Assembly (NCBI GenBank): GCA_026120185.1 | Contig: JANUWF010001942.1 | Coordinates: forward strand, 868,001 to 932,000 | From: Voacanga thouarsii | Taxonomy: Eukaryota > Streptophyta > Magnoliopsida > Gentianales > Apocynaceae | Length of the DNA: 64,000 bases | Direction: 5' to 3' | In this document: piece after piece, positions 35,476-46,800 of the stretch | Numbering within the stretch: the first letter of the stretch is position 1 | How the letters are laid out: each line of letters begins with the position of its first letter | Notes under the pieces: generated by a model | Told to the model about the DNA's origin: nothing | Database searches by the model: none | What the model saw: only the letters and a program-made list of their open reading frames with translations | Translations under genes and position numbers: made by a program

Positions 35476-35589
35476 TGATTCGTCTTCGAATCGATATCTA
35501 CATTACAATTCAAACAACACATTTTGTGTGAAGGTACTTGGCTTTGGATCCTCACCAACTCCCTTATTTTCTCTCTTCTCAACACAAGC

Positions 35590-35842
35590 TCTCAATCTCA
35601 TTTTACCCTCACTTATTTTTTTTTTTCTCAACCTCTTGTTTGGCTCTCTTTTGTGCCACATTATTTTGTGTTTGCCTCTTTCCATGTTCTTTTAGTCTTC
35701 TCTCTTCCCTTTTTACCTCAAATTTTTTTATCTTATCCCCCTTCTCATTTAGGTCTCTCTCTTTTCTTTCTTCTTCTCTTCTCACACTCTTCTTTTCCTC
35801 CTTTTTCTCTCTCCTTTTCTTTTCCTTCTCCCTCATAAGGTT
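35590..35842 (-). pseudogene. B3 charged tail
   Basis: An open 75-codon frame (35609-35836, minus) of K, E and R after the protease; parallel to 17081-17410 in B1. Purine-rich composition makes it weak as coding evidence. Confidence 0.45.
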
Positions 35843-36637
35843 TTAATCTTTTGTAACCTCTCTAGGGGACATTGGGAGAAAAGTAAACTTCTTTTCCTCT
35901 TTGCTCAATAAATAGGTGTTTCTTCTACCATTATGCATCCTATCTCTATCAAACATCCAAGGCCTTCCCAAAACCAACTCTCCAACATTCATGGGCATCA
36001 TATCACAAAGTACCTCATCTTTATAATTCCCCATGTTAAATGTAACCTTGGTTTGTTTGTTCACCTTCACCTTACCATAATCATTAACCTATTAAAGCTT
36101 GTATAGCTTAGGATGCTTCGTAGTCTCTATACCTATCTCCTCCACCAATGTAGTACTTATCACATTTGCACAAATTGCACAATCTTTCATCCTACTACAT
36201 GGCCTTTGGTTAATTTTACATCTTAAGTAGAAAATGTTTTCTCTTTGTGAATCATTCATATCCTCAACAACATAAGTACCCAGTACTCTACTATCAACAC
36301 TAATTAGTGAATTTCTTTGCTCAACCACATTTTTCCTTTCACCATCTACTCCCTTGTTTGGATTTGTGGCCTCTCTCGAAAATGGTGTTTGTGATTCACT
36401 CTTTACAACTTTACATTCCCCCTCTTTCTTTTGCTGATGTGGGATCTCTCCCAATTCATAGTTACTTATAGCATTTTTGGGACCTTCATCTTTAGTATGT
36501 ATTTGCTCCTCATCAACATTACTATTATAATGCTCAACTCCTTTTTTGTCATCTCCACGTTGGCTCCCTATTTCTTGTGTCAAGTGATTTATCTCTTTTT
36601 CCTCATACTCCTTCCACAACTCAATTTTTTTTTTCGA
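35843..36637 (-). pseudogene. B3 retropepsin-like region
   Basis: Frames 36092-36619 and 35843-36070. The first is charged and low-complexity (NYELGEIPHQQKKEGE), then reads ENIFYLRCKINQRPCSRMKDCAICANVISTTLVEEIG. Here the D-G-G active-site stretch of B1 is replaced by K-D-C-A-I, so it would not be catalytic. The second reads MKVNKQTKVTFNMGNYKDEVLCDMMPMNVGELVLGRPWMFDRDR, the second half of the fold. A stop separates the two as in B1 (TAA/TAG near the same position). It lies between the zinc knuckles and the charged tail, in the family order. Confidence 0.82.
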
Positions 36638-36955
36638 TTAGCTACATTGCAAACTAAAGGGCTTCCATTGACAAGTAGGTGACGTGTGTTCATAACTGGA
36701 ACAATACTCACAAGGGCTCACTTCACTTTTTTGCAACTCATCCCTACCTTTTTGACTTTTCCTTATTGGATAATTACATGTTTCATAGCCATAATCCCAA
36801 CAAGTAGAACAAGCATAATCTTGCTTTCTTCTCAAACCACTCTTGGAAGAATTTTGCGATGCACTCATTTCCCTTGGCTTAGATATTTTTAGACATTCAT
36901 AGGAAGTGTGTGTATAACTCGAAAAAGTATAGCACCCATACTTCTTTTCCTTATT
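36638..36955 (-). pseudogene. B3 Gag zinc-knuckle region
   Basis: On the minus strand three knuckles follow one another: CYTFSSYTHTSYEC (one Cys replaced), CSTCWDYGYETC (shortened), and CEYCSSYEHTSPTC, which is a perfect CX2CX4HX4C. They bind nucleic acid in Gag proteins. The B1 counterpart (14003-14760) has degenerated knuckles. The coding similarity ends near 36955, where unrelated sequence begins. Confidence 0.82.
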
Positions 36956-37249
36956 TTATCATACATAAACACAGCTAATGCATATAGGAAGTATCAAATA
37001 GAGAACTAAGAGATTCATTAGGAAATAGCAACCAATCTAGAAATCTTTACCGCTCAGAATATGTTAAGCATCATACTTCAAATATACGAGACACAGAGAG
37101 ACATTAGAGCCATAATATACTAGTTTACAACTAAAGAGTGTTCTATTTCACTGTAATGATGGCCACATAGGTACTTGATGCCTTGTGTATTTCGACAGTT
37201 AGATGTCTACTATTAACTTGACCCCCTCATACATTCTATCCAACCGCTT

Positions 37250-37560
37250 ACATGCTACTCCACAAATGGAGACAACATCTCAAAATAAAAAGAAAAGATG
37301 CAAAATGCATTTCACAACTGGGAATATGCGGGGGGAAAAAATGATATTTCAGGAGGTAAGCATAATCCTCCCTATTACCAAATAAATCAACTTCAAGTCT
37401 AGCTAGTTCCTTTTGATGATCTCGTAAAAGTTTAAGATGCTCCTTGTAGCCTTTATTCCACACCATCTTCCCAATGTAGTAGGCATTTTTATTAAAGGCT
37501 TGTTCTCTATTTTGCAGTTGCTCTTTCTTTTTAAAGTAATATTAAGGAACTTTAGATTAA
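37250..37560 (-). CDS. Exon-like charged frame (unknown protein fragment)
   Basis: Minus-strand reading of about 37545-37340 gives a coiled-coil-like sequence QNREQAFNKNAYYIGKM, VWNKGYKEHLKLLRDHQKELARLEVDLFGNREDYAYLLKY without stops, in a frame that opens upstream in the same direction. Composition (K, E, L, D, with W and Y) is that of real protein, unlike most frames in the window. Splice-like AG and GT dinucleotides exist on both sides but are not decisive. I do not recognise the family. It could be a captured gene fragment inside a CACTA element. Confidence 0.35.
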
Positions 37561-39412
37561 CTCTGTGGACATTGCAAATAATAGATTGTGGTAAATCTTG
37601 GGTGGCATCAAATAACTTGATCACCTGCCATTTTAAGATAATAAGTATTGTTTAAGCAAGAAATAACTTAGTCTCTCATGAAATAATCAAGAAGCTTCTG
37701 CTTCGACCTGAATCTCCAATTAACAGGTATGAAGTTCCTTAATCGTGATAGAACAATCTATTATTGATCATCCCACAACTAATACTATAGTCAAATTGAT
37801 CAAGGGAAAATTTACTCATCAGAAATTAAGATCAAGAATATATCCAACCACAATAGGTGGTTCATATACTGAGGTAGGATGCTACACTTAGAAGTAATCA
37901 ACCATAGAACAAGAAGAAGCAAACAACAGAACAACACGAACAAGCTGAGTAAGAAACAAAAGGGTAACACATCAAATTGCCTAGAATAAAGAATTTTAAT
38001 GAATTTCCAATAACTTATAGGGTGATAAAGGGAAAATGGTGGGAAAAAAAAAATTAAAGCCTGCTATGAATCCTATCCTCCCTTCTAGCCATTAATGGAT
38101 AAATTTCTTTGGTTCTGAAGAAAAAGTGAATGTGATTTTTGAACAACATTTACTTGATTCTGGTTTTTATAGTTGATTCAACAACATTAAATGCATGATC
38201 AATCTTTCAAGAAACAGTATGTGATGAAAAGTATTTAGCTGCAGCACAATAGACAAGTCACATGTCATAGAACTAATTCTGACTTGGAACGCAATCAATG
38301 ATCATCAATGCAAAATAGGTAAAAACTCACAATCATCAAAACTCAGTCACAAGAGACCCTTCTTTTTTCACTACCCTTACCCTGCAACCCCCTCAACTAG
38401 AACAAGAAAAACAAAGCTCTCATACCACTTTACATAATTGCATAAATCTAAACAATCAACGAATCTCCATATGAACAGTCACTTAAAAACTGAAAAGTAT
38501 CTGTATGAAAATGAAGCAGAGAACAGATTTTTGTATACAGGTCAAAAGTAAAGTTCTAAGGTAGCTCAAGTTTGATTTTGCCACAAAAAAATATCCACTT
38601 ATCACCAAGTTGTCAAATATTTTGAACCATTCTAGGCACAAGCCATATCAAGTTGAGCAGAAAATAGCTTCATAGCTTCAAAGAAAAATAAACCCTTACC
38701 ATTATAGCAGGTAGAGATGCAGCGCATACATCTTCACACTTTAAAGGGCGTTAATCAACACCAGAAGCTACAACCTATGAAGAAGATCAATTTTACAATG
38801 AATAGTTTATTCTACATAAACTGTAGGAAGAGAAATAAAATGTGCACATGATGTATCACAAAAGACTAACAGCTTAATACTTCATGTCTTTAAAATGCTA
38901 AGTAATGCAATTCATGTTAAATTCAGGAGACAAACAGGAATAAGGAATTAATGTAGGCATAGATAGATAAAGCTCAAAGATTACTTTTTTTGTCATAAAA
39001 AAATATAAATTTTACTTGGTAATACAAAAAATTTAACATTCCTCTATCAACATCTTTCAATATATGAAGAAAGCATGCTTCTGCCAGAATAAATAATGAA
39101 AAGTATTCTTTCATCGTGAAAGAATACTAAACATCATGGAAGAATACTAACTAGATCACTAAGCTAGTATTAACCCCTTGCCCAAAAAGAAAAAAAAAGA
39201 CACAAGTATATTCAAGTAAAAGAAGTGTGAAACCCAGTACTTTGGTAAAATTGTGATTGTAGCTCTCCAAGGAAAAATTACAAAATAATACATCAATTGA
39301 AATTAAAAACTATTATACTCCTAAAGAGGAAAAGACAGTAAAAGATTTAATATGGAATATAGAGTGTTTCTAATCTTTCTTCCATAGATTAACCAACTGA
39401 AAGCTGATTAAA

Positions 39413-39589
39413 ATGGATTCCTCAAGGGAGGATATGTTATATAGTGCTTTGGACTTGCAAGAAAGATCAGTTGCTAATCTAATCTGTGATGATATGGCTG
39501 CTAAAATGTCCCTTCTCAAAGCGGAGATTCATAATGCAAATAAAACTGAAGGTGCTTCATATAAATATGTTGCTTTTCTAGTCTTTTAG
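39413..39589 (+). CDS. Small open frame, hypothetical
   Basis: 58 codons starting MDSSREDMLYSALDLQERS, then LICDDMAAKMSLLKAEI. The composition is protein-like and the upstream context (GATTAAAATGG) fits a plant start codon. It has no recognised domain and might be an exon or a chance frame. Confidence 0.25.
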   Translation: MDSSREDMLYSALDLQERSVANLICDDMAAKMSLLKAEIHNANKTEGASYKYVAFLVF

Positions 39590-39732
39590 CATAAATACAT
39601 AGCAGAGGAGGATTACAATTACGGTAGCATGGGAGGACTACATTCCTGAGAAACTTGTTCAAATCAAAAGATATAATCAACAATTATAAGCCACGTGCAA
39701 TGTTGCTTATATGCCCTCTAAATTCCTTATGA

Positions 39733-39993
39733 ATGAACTTCACTAATGAAGTGCATATCGCCATTTTAATGGACAAAAAAACCATTAAATCTCTTTATAA
39801 AAGAGTTTTTCCTTCATTTGATTTGTTTTACAATAATCTTTTAATAGAAGATAGTATTGATGTTGTTCAATTAAGGAGCATTATCCTAAATGCTATAGAG
39901 TTTCCAAAAAAATACCTCAGTCAGATTATGCAAGAAACAAGAGCTCCGTTTCAGGGCTACCACCAATTCCCTCAAAATAATACAGATCACTAA
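39733..39993 (+). CDS. Small open frame, hypothetical
   Basis: 86 codons starting MNFTNEVHIAILMDKKTIK, with SLYKRVFPSFDLFYNNLLIEDSIDVVQL. After QETRAPFQ a CAG/GG junction resembles an exon end. Function unknown. Confidence 0.25.
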   Translation: MNFTNEVHIAILMDKKTIKSLYKRVFPSFDLFYNNLLIEDSIDVVQLRSIILNAIEFPKKYLSQIMQETRAPFQGYHQFPQNNTDH

Positions 39994-40690
39994 GAAAACT
40001 ACTGGAAATTAGACAACCTAAAACCCGTCATATAGGATTCCAAGAACCAGTTTTCCAAAAAACCAACTTAAAAACCCAAGTTAAAAATTGAAACATTATG
40101 CTTGGCATGAAACCAGAGCTTTGAGTTTCATAGAAAAAACAAACAACTACCCGAAGTAAAAGTAGAAAATTATCAATAATTACAATTAACTAAGATCTGT
40201 AGAATTAAAACTATGTTCCCACTTCATAATTCATTACTAAAAGACATAAAAACCCATTTGCTGAAAACAGACCCCAAAACCAGATTGTAAAGAGAAAGCA
40301 AGAGAAGAAATGGATTAAAAAAAAACATTTAAAGGAATTAATACTAAAGTCGAAGGCTAAAAGATCGATACTTTTTGTGTCTACGATGAGAAACTCCTAT
40401 TTATGCCATAGCGGAGTGGACGTGCACAGAATTCTTACAACAAGGACGAACAAAAAAAAAACAAAAAACAAAATGGGGGCTTTTTTCTCAAACTCATAGA
40501 TGAAGGCTTTGAGGGCTTTGCCCTTAAATGCACAAACGAATTTACAAAGGGGTTCTACATAGACAAAGATTTTAAGGTGAAAAAGAAACGCAATGGCACA
40601 TCGGAAGTGAAGAAGAAAGCAAAGACACAGAGGAGAGAACCCCTTACTAAAATAAATTGATCTTAAACTCACAGGGTTTTTTTGATGAAA

Positions 40691-40927
40691 AATTCTAAAA
40701 GCGCCATCCCCCCCAAACATAAACGTATCTAGAAAGATACATAATTTTATATGACACAAAAAAATGTCATAATAGCCTATCAATTTAAACCAACTTACTA
40801 AAATGTCATCATTTTTATTTTATCATAATGACGTGAAAAATTTAGCATCATTATAGGTACCCCATTATTACGTTTTTTAAAAAGCATCATAAAAAACATG
40901 TCAGGAAAGCCACTTTTTCTTGTAGTG
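40691..40927 (-). mobile_element. CACTA (En/Spm) transposon terminus
   Basis: On the minus strand the end reads CACTACAAGAAAAAGTGGC, the TIR type of plant CACTA elements. Subterminal sequence has repeated ATGACAC/TGTCAT motifs, typical of transposase-binding regions (40750-40840). The next three bases, TTA (40928-40930), could be one copy of the 3-bp target duplication. I could not find a matching left TIR between 31000 and 40000. Confidence 0.8.
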
Positions 40928-40930
40928 TTA

Positions 40931-41253
40931 AAAGGCTTTAAGATTAAAAGATGTTAATCACCCAACGATCTAGTAATTATATTCGATGTAATTGGTATTG
41001 GATACTTACTATTGAACTTAAAAGTGGCTTGTTGGGCAAACCTAAAGTCATTCTTGAGAAATTTGGGTACTGGTCCACTAGGAAAGCTTCCAATGAACTT
41101 TCTCGAATCAATAGTAGAAGCTATTGATTTGAGTAAAATAGTGGGATAATAATGCACTTAATTAAAAACCTAATTTTTTACATTACATGTGCATATACAG
41201 TTAGCTAATTTCTCTATCTTTACATCTAAGTCATCTACATCATATCAACCAAC
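40931..41253. other. Flank between the CACTA end and copia G
   Basis: Short open frame on the minus strand (40954-41157), which I cannot assign. No LTR or primer-binding site for the copia element could be seen here, so the 5' LTR of G is missing or too decayed. Confidence 0.4.
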
Positions 41254-42115
41254 CTAAATTTGTGTAGCATCTTGAAAACCAACAAACTTACTGAGTTAAA
41301 TTTTTTGGACTGGTATAGAAACTTGAGAATCCATATCAAGTCGAAAAAGTTCATCTATGTGCTAGATACTCCTATTCCGCCCCTTCCAGCTCAAGATGCT
41401 ATGAGCATGCTATTCATCAAAAGCACAAAAAGGATAGTGTCATAGCATCCTGTGTGATGTTAGTGTCAATGACCCCTTGAATTGCAAAAACAGCATGGGC
41501 ATATAAATGCTTACTCGATCATTTTATATCTTCGAGAGCTGTTTGATGCCTAGGCCAAAATGGAGAGATATGAGATCTCAAAACAACTGCTCTGTTCTAA
41601 GATGGGTGAGGGTACTTCTGTGGCTACTCATGGGCTGAAAATTTTGGGCGTAATTGAGAAGTTCGGATCTCTTGGGTTTGTTATGGACAATAAGTTAAGT
41701 ATTAACTTAACTTTATAATATTTGCCAAGTAGTTTTTTTACAATTTGTGATTAACTACCAGATGAACAACATTGAATCTATAATACACGAACTTATCAAT
41801 CTTCTCAAGACTGCGGAATCCTCCATGAAGAAGGAATCAGTCTTGATGGTAGAATCTTCCTCTTCTAAGAAGAAAGTTCCTAAAACGAAGAAGAAGGCTC
41901 CCACTAAGCCTAAAAATGGCATAAAGAAGAAGAAATTAGCTGCCAAAGGCCCATGTCATCACTGTGGCAAAATGGGCCGTTAGAAGTACAATTGCAAAGC
42001 CTACCTGGAGATTGTCAAGGACAAAAAGAGAAGGAGAAGCTTGCGGGCACTGCTACTTCTACTCCTAGTATGTTTATCATTGAGATAAATACTGCTTTTA
42101 GAAATGAGATATGAA
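41254..42115 (+). pseudogene. Ty1/copia Gag (element G)
   Basis: Starts MCSILKTNKLTELNFLDWYRNLRIHIKSKKFIYVLDTPIPP, the conserved start of plant copia Gag proteins, and continues in broken frames through ILYLRELFDA and KMGEGTSVATHGLK. The C-terminal part (41747-41983) reads NIESIIHELINLLKTAE, a K-rich stretch, then GPCHHCGKMGR, the start of the zinc knuckle. Gag forms the virus-like particle. There are several stops and shifts. Confidence 0.9.
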
Positions 42116-43580
42116 TATTTTATACTAGATGTGGATCTTATCTATGTAATAATTTGCAGGGACTAAAGGACAATAGAAGGCTTGAGAAGGACGATGTGGA
42201 CCTATGTGCTGGAAATTGAGCAAAGGTTGTTGCACTTACTGTGGGGCCTTATGACCTACACTTGTCTTCTGGATTAGTTTTAGAACTTCAAAACTGTTAT
42301 TATGTACCAATTTTATTGAAAAACATTATCTCAATTGTTTTTTTAGACTTGTATGGATTCCATTTAATTTTTAAGAATAAATGTTGTTCTTTTTCATTAA
42401 ATGATATCTATTATGGTTTTGCAAATTTGGTTAATGGTTTATATGTTCTAGACATGGATAATTTAATTCTTAATATAAACAATAAGAAACCAAGGATAGA
42501 TAACACAATCTCATCTTATTTATGGCATTGTCGTTTATGGTATATAAATGGGAATCGCGTTTCTAAGTTACACAAGCTAGGTGACTTAGAGTCATTTGAT
42601 TATGAATCATATGGCACGTGTAAATCTGGTTTACTTAGTAAAATAGCTAAAACTCCTTTTCTGGAAAAGGACAAAGGGTTAAAGAGTTATTAGAACTCAT
42701 ACAAATTGATGCATGTGGCATAATGTGTATACAAGCAAAAGGAGGTTATCACTATTTTATAACCTTTATCAATGATTATTCACGATATGGGTATTTGTAT
42801 TTAACAAAATACAAATCTGAGGCCTTTCACAAGTTCAAAACTTTAAGAATGAAGTAGAGAAATAATTTGGAAAAAGTATCAAGACTCTAAGATCTAATCG
42901 AGGAGGTAAATATTTAAGCTAAGAGTTTCAAGGTCATCTCAAAGATAATGTGATATTATCTTAATAGGCTTCACCATATACACCTCAACATAATAGTATA
43001 TCTGAGAGGAATCGAACCCTTTTAGACATGGTACGGACTATGATAGCTTTTGCAGACTTACTAAAATCATTTTGGGGGTAAACACTAGAGACTTCTGTTT
43101 ATATTCTAAACAAAGTTCTATCAAAAATGATTGACACCACCCTTTTTGAGTTACTCTTTGGTAAGTGACCAAAGTTATCTCACTTCAGAATATAAGGTTA
43201 CCTTGCCTTTATCAAAAGGCCACAGTCTGACAAACTTAAAAGTAAGTCTGACAAGTGTTTATTTTTTAGATATCCGAAAGAGTCATTTGGATATTACTTC
43301 TACCTCCTTTCCAAAGACAAAGTGTTTATTTTGAAGCATGCCGTCTTCTTAGAAAAAGAACACATGCTCAAAGAAGACAGTATGAGTAAAATTGAACTTA
43401 GCGAAGTTAAAAAAGAACAAACAAACATAGATCAATCGATTGATCCCACATCTATTAAAAGAATAGATAAACCTTCGTCTACACAAAAACCTCGTAGGTC
43501 GAGTAAGATACGTATAGCACCTGAGAAATATGAATTTCTCATTAGTAATATAATGACGTATTGCTCATAGATGAAAATGA
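42116..43580 (+). pseudogene. Ty1/copia protease/GAG-pre-integrase and integrase (element G)
   Basis: An open stretch of 150 codons (42241-42693) corresponds to the end of the protease region and the pre-integrase domain: NCYYVPILLKNIISI, SYLWHCRLWYINGNRVSKLHKLGDL. The integrase core follows with IDACGIM (first catalytic Asp kept) and LRSNRGGKYL, where the second catalytic Asp is Asn. It continues with YTPQHNS, ERNRTLLDMVRTMIAFADLLKSFWG and a linker with KVFILKHAVFLEKEHMLK (43322-43567). The enzyme would insert cDNA; stops in every part and the lost catalytic residue make it inactive. Confidence 0.9.
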
Positions 43581-43589
43581 GCCTACTAC

Positions 43590-44640
43590 TTAGAAGGATG
43601 TTTTGAATGTTTCAGAATCTGACGAATAGTTTGAAGCCATGAGGTAAGAGATGGATTCATATACAACAATCAACTGTGGACTTTGGTTGATCCACTCAAA
43701 GAAATCAAACCTATTGGGTGCAAATGAGTTTTTTAGAAGAAAACCAACATGGATGGTAATGTAGTTATATATAAAGTACGACTGGTTGTTGAGGGTTATT
43801 GTCAATAGCATGGTATTGACTATAACGAAACATTCTCACCAGTTGCTATGCTGAAATTTATAAGAATACTCCTAACACTTGCCGCTCAATATGACTATGA
43901 GGTTTGGCAAATGGACGTGAAAACAACTTTCCTAAATGGAAATCTAAATGAGGAAGTGTATATGGTACAACTTGAGGGTTTCACATCTAATGATAGCACA
44001 AAAGTGTGCAAGCTGCAAAGGTCCATTTATGGACTTAAGCAAGCTTTTAGGAGTTGGAATATCTATTTTGATAACACAATAAAAAAGTTTGGTTTCATTC
44101 AAAACATAGATGAACCTATTTATACAAGAAGATTAGTGGGAGTGCAGTCATTTTCTTGTTACTTTATGTAGATGGCATATTGCTAATAAGAAATGATATA
44201 CCCATCCATCAATCAGTAAAAGTTTAGTTGTCTAAGAAATTCTCCATGAAAGACCTTGGAGAAGCAACCTATATTCTTAGAATTAGGATCTATAAAGATA
44301 GATCAAAGAGGATGGTAGGTATTTCACAATCTACATATATAGACAAAGTGATAAAGAGCTTTAACATGGATCAATCCAAAAAGGGATTCTTATCCATGTC
44401 TCATGGGATAAGACTTTTAAAGTCGATGTCTCCAAAGACTCAAATTGAAAGGGATCATATGATTAGGATTCCAAATGCCTCGGCAATTGGATCCATCATG
44501 TATACTATGATATGTACTAGGTCCAATATATCATGTGCTCTCAATTTGACGACTAGATACCAATCTGACCCTAGTAAGGGTTATTGGGCGGCTGTGAAGA
44601 ATATCTTTAAGTACTTGCAAAGACTAAGAATGTATTCTTA
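43590..44640 (+). pseudogene. Ty1/copia reverse transcriptase (element G)
   Basis: Reads YNETFSPVAMLKFIRILLTLAAQYDYEVWQMDVKTTFLNGNLNEEVYM, then VCKLQRSIYGLKQAFRSWNIYFD, and LLLYVDGILL at about 44156-44190. The catalytic YVDD is YVDG in this copy. It continues with FSMKDLGEATYILRI, KGFLSMSHGIRL and IGSIMYTMICTRSNISCALNLTTRYQSDPSKGYWAAVKNIFKYLQ. The order and motifs are those of copia RT. A frameshift around 44150-44230 and several stops are present. Confidence 0.93.
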
Positions 44641-45150
44641 GTTTATGGAGAAGGTGATTTGAGAATAAACGGGTATATTGATGGCAGTTTTCAATCTGGC
44701 AAAGATGATTTTATTTCATAATTTGGTTAAGTGTTTACATTGTGTGGAGGGCCAATAAGTTGAAAAAGTTTCAAATAAGATACTATTGCCGACTCAATGA
44801 TTGAAGCTGAGTACATAGCCACTTTTGAAATAGCTAAGGAAGTAGTTTGGATCAAGAAGTTCATGACGGAGCTTGGAGTGGGTCCTAGCATTGTTGAACC
44901 AATATCTCTATATTGTGACAACAATGGAGCTATTGCACAAAGTAAAGGAGGCAAGGTCTCACCAACGATCCAAGCATGTACTCAGACATTTTCATTTGAT
45001 TAGGGAAATCATATATACGTAAGATGTAAAGATAAAGAGAGTTCTCATTGATGAGAACATAGTTGACCCACCTACTAAGGCACTATCCCAAAAGAAACAT
45101 GATAGACACGTTGGGTCATTCGATATTAGATACATAAATAATTGGCTCTA
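44641..45150 (+). pseudogene. Ty1/copia RNase H (element G)
   Basis: The frame at 44797-45003 reads MIEAEYIATFEIAKEVVWIKKFMTELGVGPSIVEPISLYCDNNGAIAQSK, which includes the EAEY and CDN catalytic stretches. A shifted frame then continues with the HIREI-type end and DPPTKALSQKKHDRH, the C-terminus of copia Pol. It degrades the RNA template in the family. Confidence 0.92.
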
Positions 45151-45165
45151 GTGCAAGTGTGAATT

Positions 45166-45485
45166 TGTTACTGTTATACTCTAGAGGCAATCACATGTAC
45201 TCTGTATATTATACATTTATTGAATAATACAAGGCATTCTTTATCTTTTAGTTTGTTTTATTTATGCTTTTGTGTGGAAAAAAATAATTGTTATATAAAA
45301 TCCCAAATGCAGCATTGTGTTAAAGAAATCATGATAGAGATTATGATGTGAGGTTCCTACAACACTACATAGTGTTTGTACTAAAATAATCCCTAGTCAT
45401 AGTAATAATGAAATAGGACATCATTAATGCGTCAAGACTAGCACATGTTATACTTCCTGAATAATGATTCCATAGATTGGGAAAG
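45166..45485 (+). mobile_element. Start of the copia G 3' LTR, truncated
   Basis: Follows a decayed purine tract (GTGCAAGTGTGAAT). It starts TGTTACTGTTATACTC and contains TAGAGGCAATCACATGTA, TTATTGAATAATACAAGG and CCCTAGTCATAGTAATAATG, blocks found in plant copia LTR starts. It is cut at about 45485, where family A-like LTR sequence begins. Confidence 0.75.
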
Positions 45486-46151
45486 AATTGGAGTCTATCT
45501 TTATTCCTTCACGGTGCCAAGACAATGTTTGATTATGATAAGTGTTGGATGGTTTATGTCATGTACTCAAGAATAACTATTTAATTCCATGTTTTTCTCT
45601 CCAAGAGTTGTGTATATATTTTGTCTTTATCTTTTTTTTTTTATCACTCTTATTGTAGGTTAAATATTGAATGAAAAGTAATTACTATGTACTTGTTTCT
45701 TGAGGAACAACACTCGTTAATTCTCTATATTATGCTTAATGATGAGTGCTCTTACTCATATGTGTAATTTGGGATTAATGTTTTAATTTAAACATGCTTG
45801 GGAATAGATACACAATTGCATGATTTTTATATATCTAAATTTAACGCATCAAGTTTTTAGCGTCGTTGTCAGGGAATAATATCATGAAATCTTGGAATTC
45901 ATTGATTTAGCCATGTGTATATGTCTTTATATACAAATGTATATATGTTTTTTGTAAAAATGTAAATTGGTAGATACATGTCTATAATTGCTAACTTGTT
46001 TTTGTATGTTTGTGTATATTGTATATTTACCAATTTAAATTTACTAACTTGATATTAATATAGAATATGTGTATTAATTGTATTTGAATATTTTATAATT
46101 TTTACGTTGTAAATTTTGAGTCAATACTACCTCTTTTTATTTTTCAAGTTT
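45486..46151 (+). mobile_element. Family A-related LTR end and leader (H)
   Basis: Part of an LTR (45486-45851) parallel to the end of A3's 5' LTR: TTCTTGAGGAACAACACTC, ATGATGAGTGCTCTTACTCA, TATGTGTAATTTGGG, and GATTTTTATAT up to AACGCATCA. A decayed tRNA-Asp-type PBS TAGCGTCGTTGTCAGGGA is at 45858-45875, and leader sequence with ATCATGAAATCTTGGAATTC follows. The left part of the LTR is missing. It is more diverged than A1-A3 and thus older. Confidence 0.82.
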
Positions 46152-46329
46152 TGACCCTTATTTATAACACCTGGACCAATATGTTATTTTGGATGAAGCA
46201 AATTTATTTTCTTTTAAGATAATTTTTAATTTTATTTTAAATTTGTGCTTTCTTATTTTAAATATATTCAATTCATGCATTATTTTAGAATAAGTTTTCA
46301 TTTATTTAAGAAAAAAAAAACTATTTCGG
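46152..46329. other. Unassigned AT-rich stretch
   Basis: Begins TTATAACACCTGGACCAAT, which could be the start of another chromovirus LTR (compare TGTAACACC), but no matching end could be placed. No frame. Confidence 0.35.
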
Positions 46330-46407
46330 AAGTCTTCTTTGAGATAACGCCGGTTTTGGCATTAAAAAAATATATATAATTCTTGGGCGTTATCTTAAAG
46401 AAGACTT
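46330..46407. repeat. Strong hairpin (22-bp arms)
   Basis: AAGTCTTCTTTGAGATAACGCC (46330-46351) pairs with the inverse complement at 46386-46407 with one mismatch; the loop is about 34 bases. It may be a short MITE or a structured piece of an old LTR. Confidence 0.85.
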
Positions 46408-46409
46408 GA

Positions 46410-46800
46410 AAATACCTGGCTCTTCCTTTTGTTTTCTTTCTTCCCTTTTCTTTTTCCTTTGTCCTTTTCCTTTGACCATTGCTTTGTTTACTTCTTCTTT
46501 TCTTTTTCCCCCAGATTCCTTTTTCTTTTCCTTATCCTTTTCCTTTTTTCTCCCAGATTTTTTTTTCTTTCCCAATTCCTTTTTTCTTCTTCTATCCGTT
46601 ACTTTCCATCTTCCATACTCCCCTTTACCATAGGCACCATATCCGCCTATCTTCTTCATTTTATTTCACTTTTTCAACAATTTTTCCACAAAATTTCGAA
46701 TCTCCACCTACTTTTCTCTTCGCCCACAATTTATTTTCTTATTTTCACCTCTAATTCTCTTCCATTCACCAACTTTATTCACCATTAAACTCTAATTTTT
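46410..46800. repeat. Pyrimidine-rich low-complexity tract
   Basis: CTTTT/TTCCT-rich sequence giving long F/S/P/L-rich frames in all forward phases and K/E-rich frames in reverse. The composition explains these frames; none is a gene. Confidence 0.8.

Larger units (their letters stand above)
36956..40690. other. Unassigned 3.7-kb region with exon-like short frames
   Basis: No LTR or known pol sequence is visible. Composition is less extreme than in the flanks. It lies between the B3 fragment and a CACTA end at 40927, so it could be the body of a CACTA transposon lacking its left end, or host DNA. Three short frames worth noting are listed separately. Confidence 0.5.

Noticed and set aside
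35524..35846. Two plus-strand frames of about 100 codons
   Set aside because: Antisense to the B3 charged tail; composition bias only.
45361..45376. CACTACATAGTG as a possible second CACTA end
   Set aside because: It is a short palindrome inside the copia LTR start, and the following bases do not match CACTACAAGAAAA.
46390..46788. Overlapping long frames on both strands
   Set aside because: Explained by a pyrimidine-rich, low-complexity tract.
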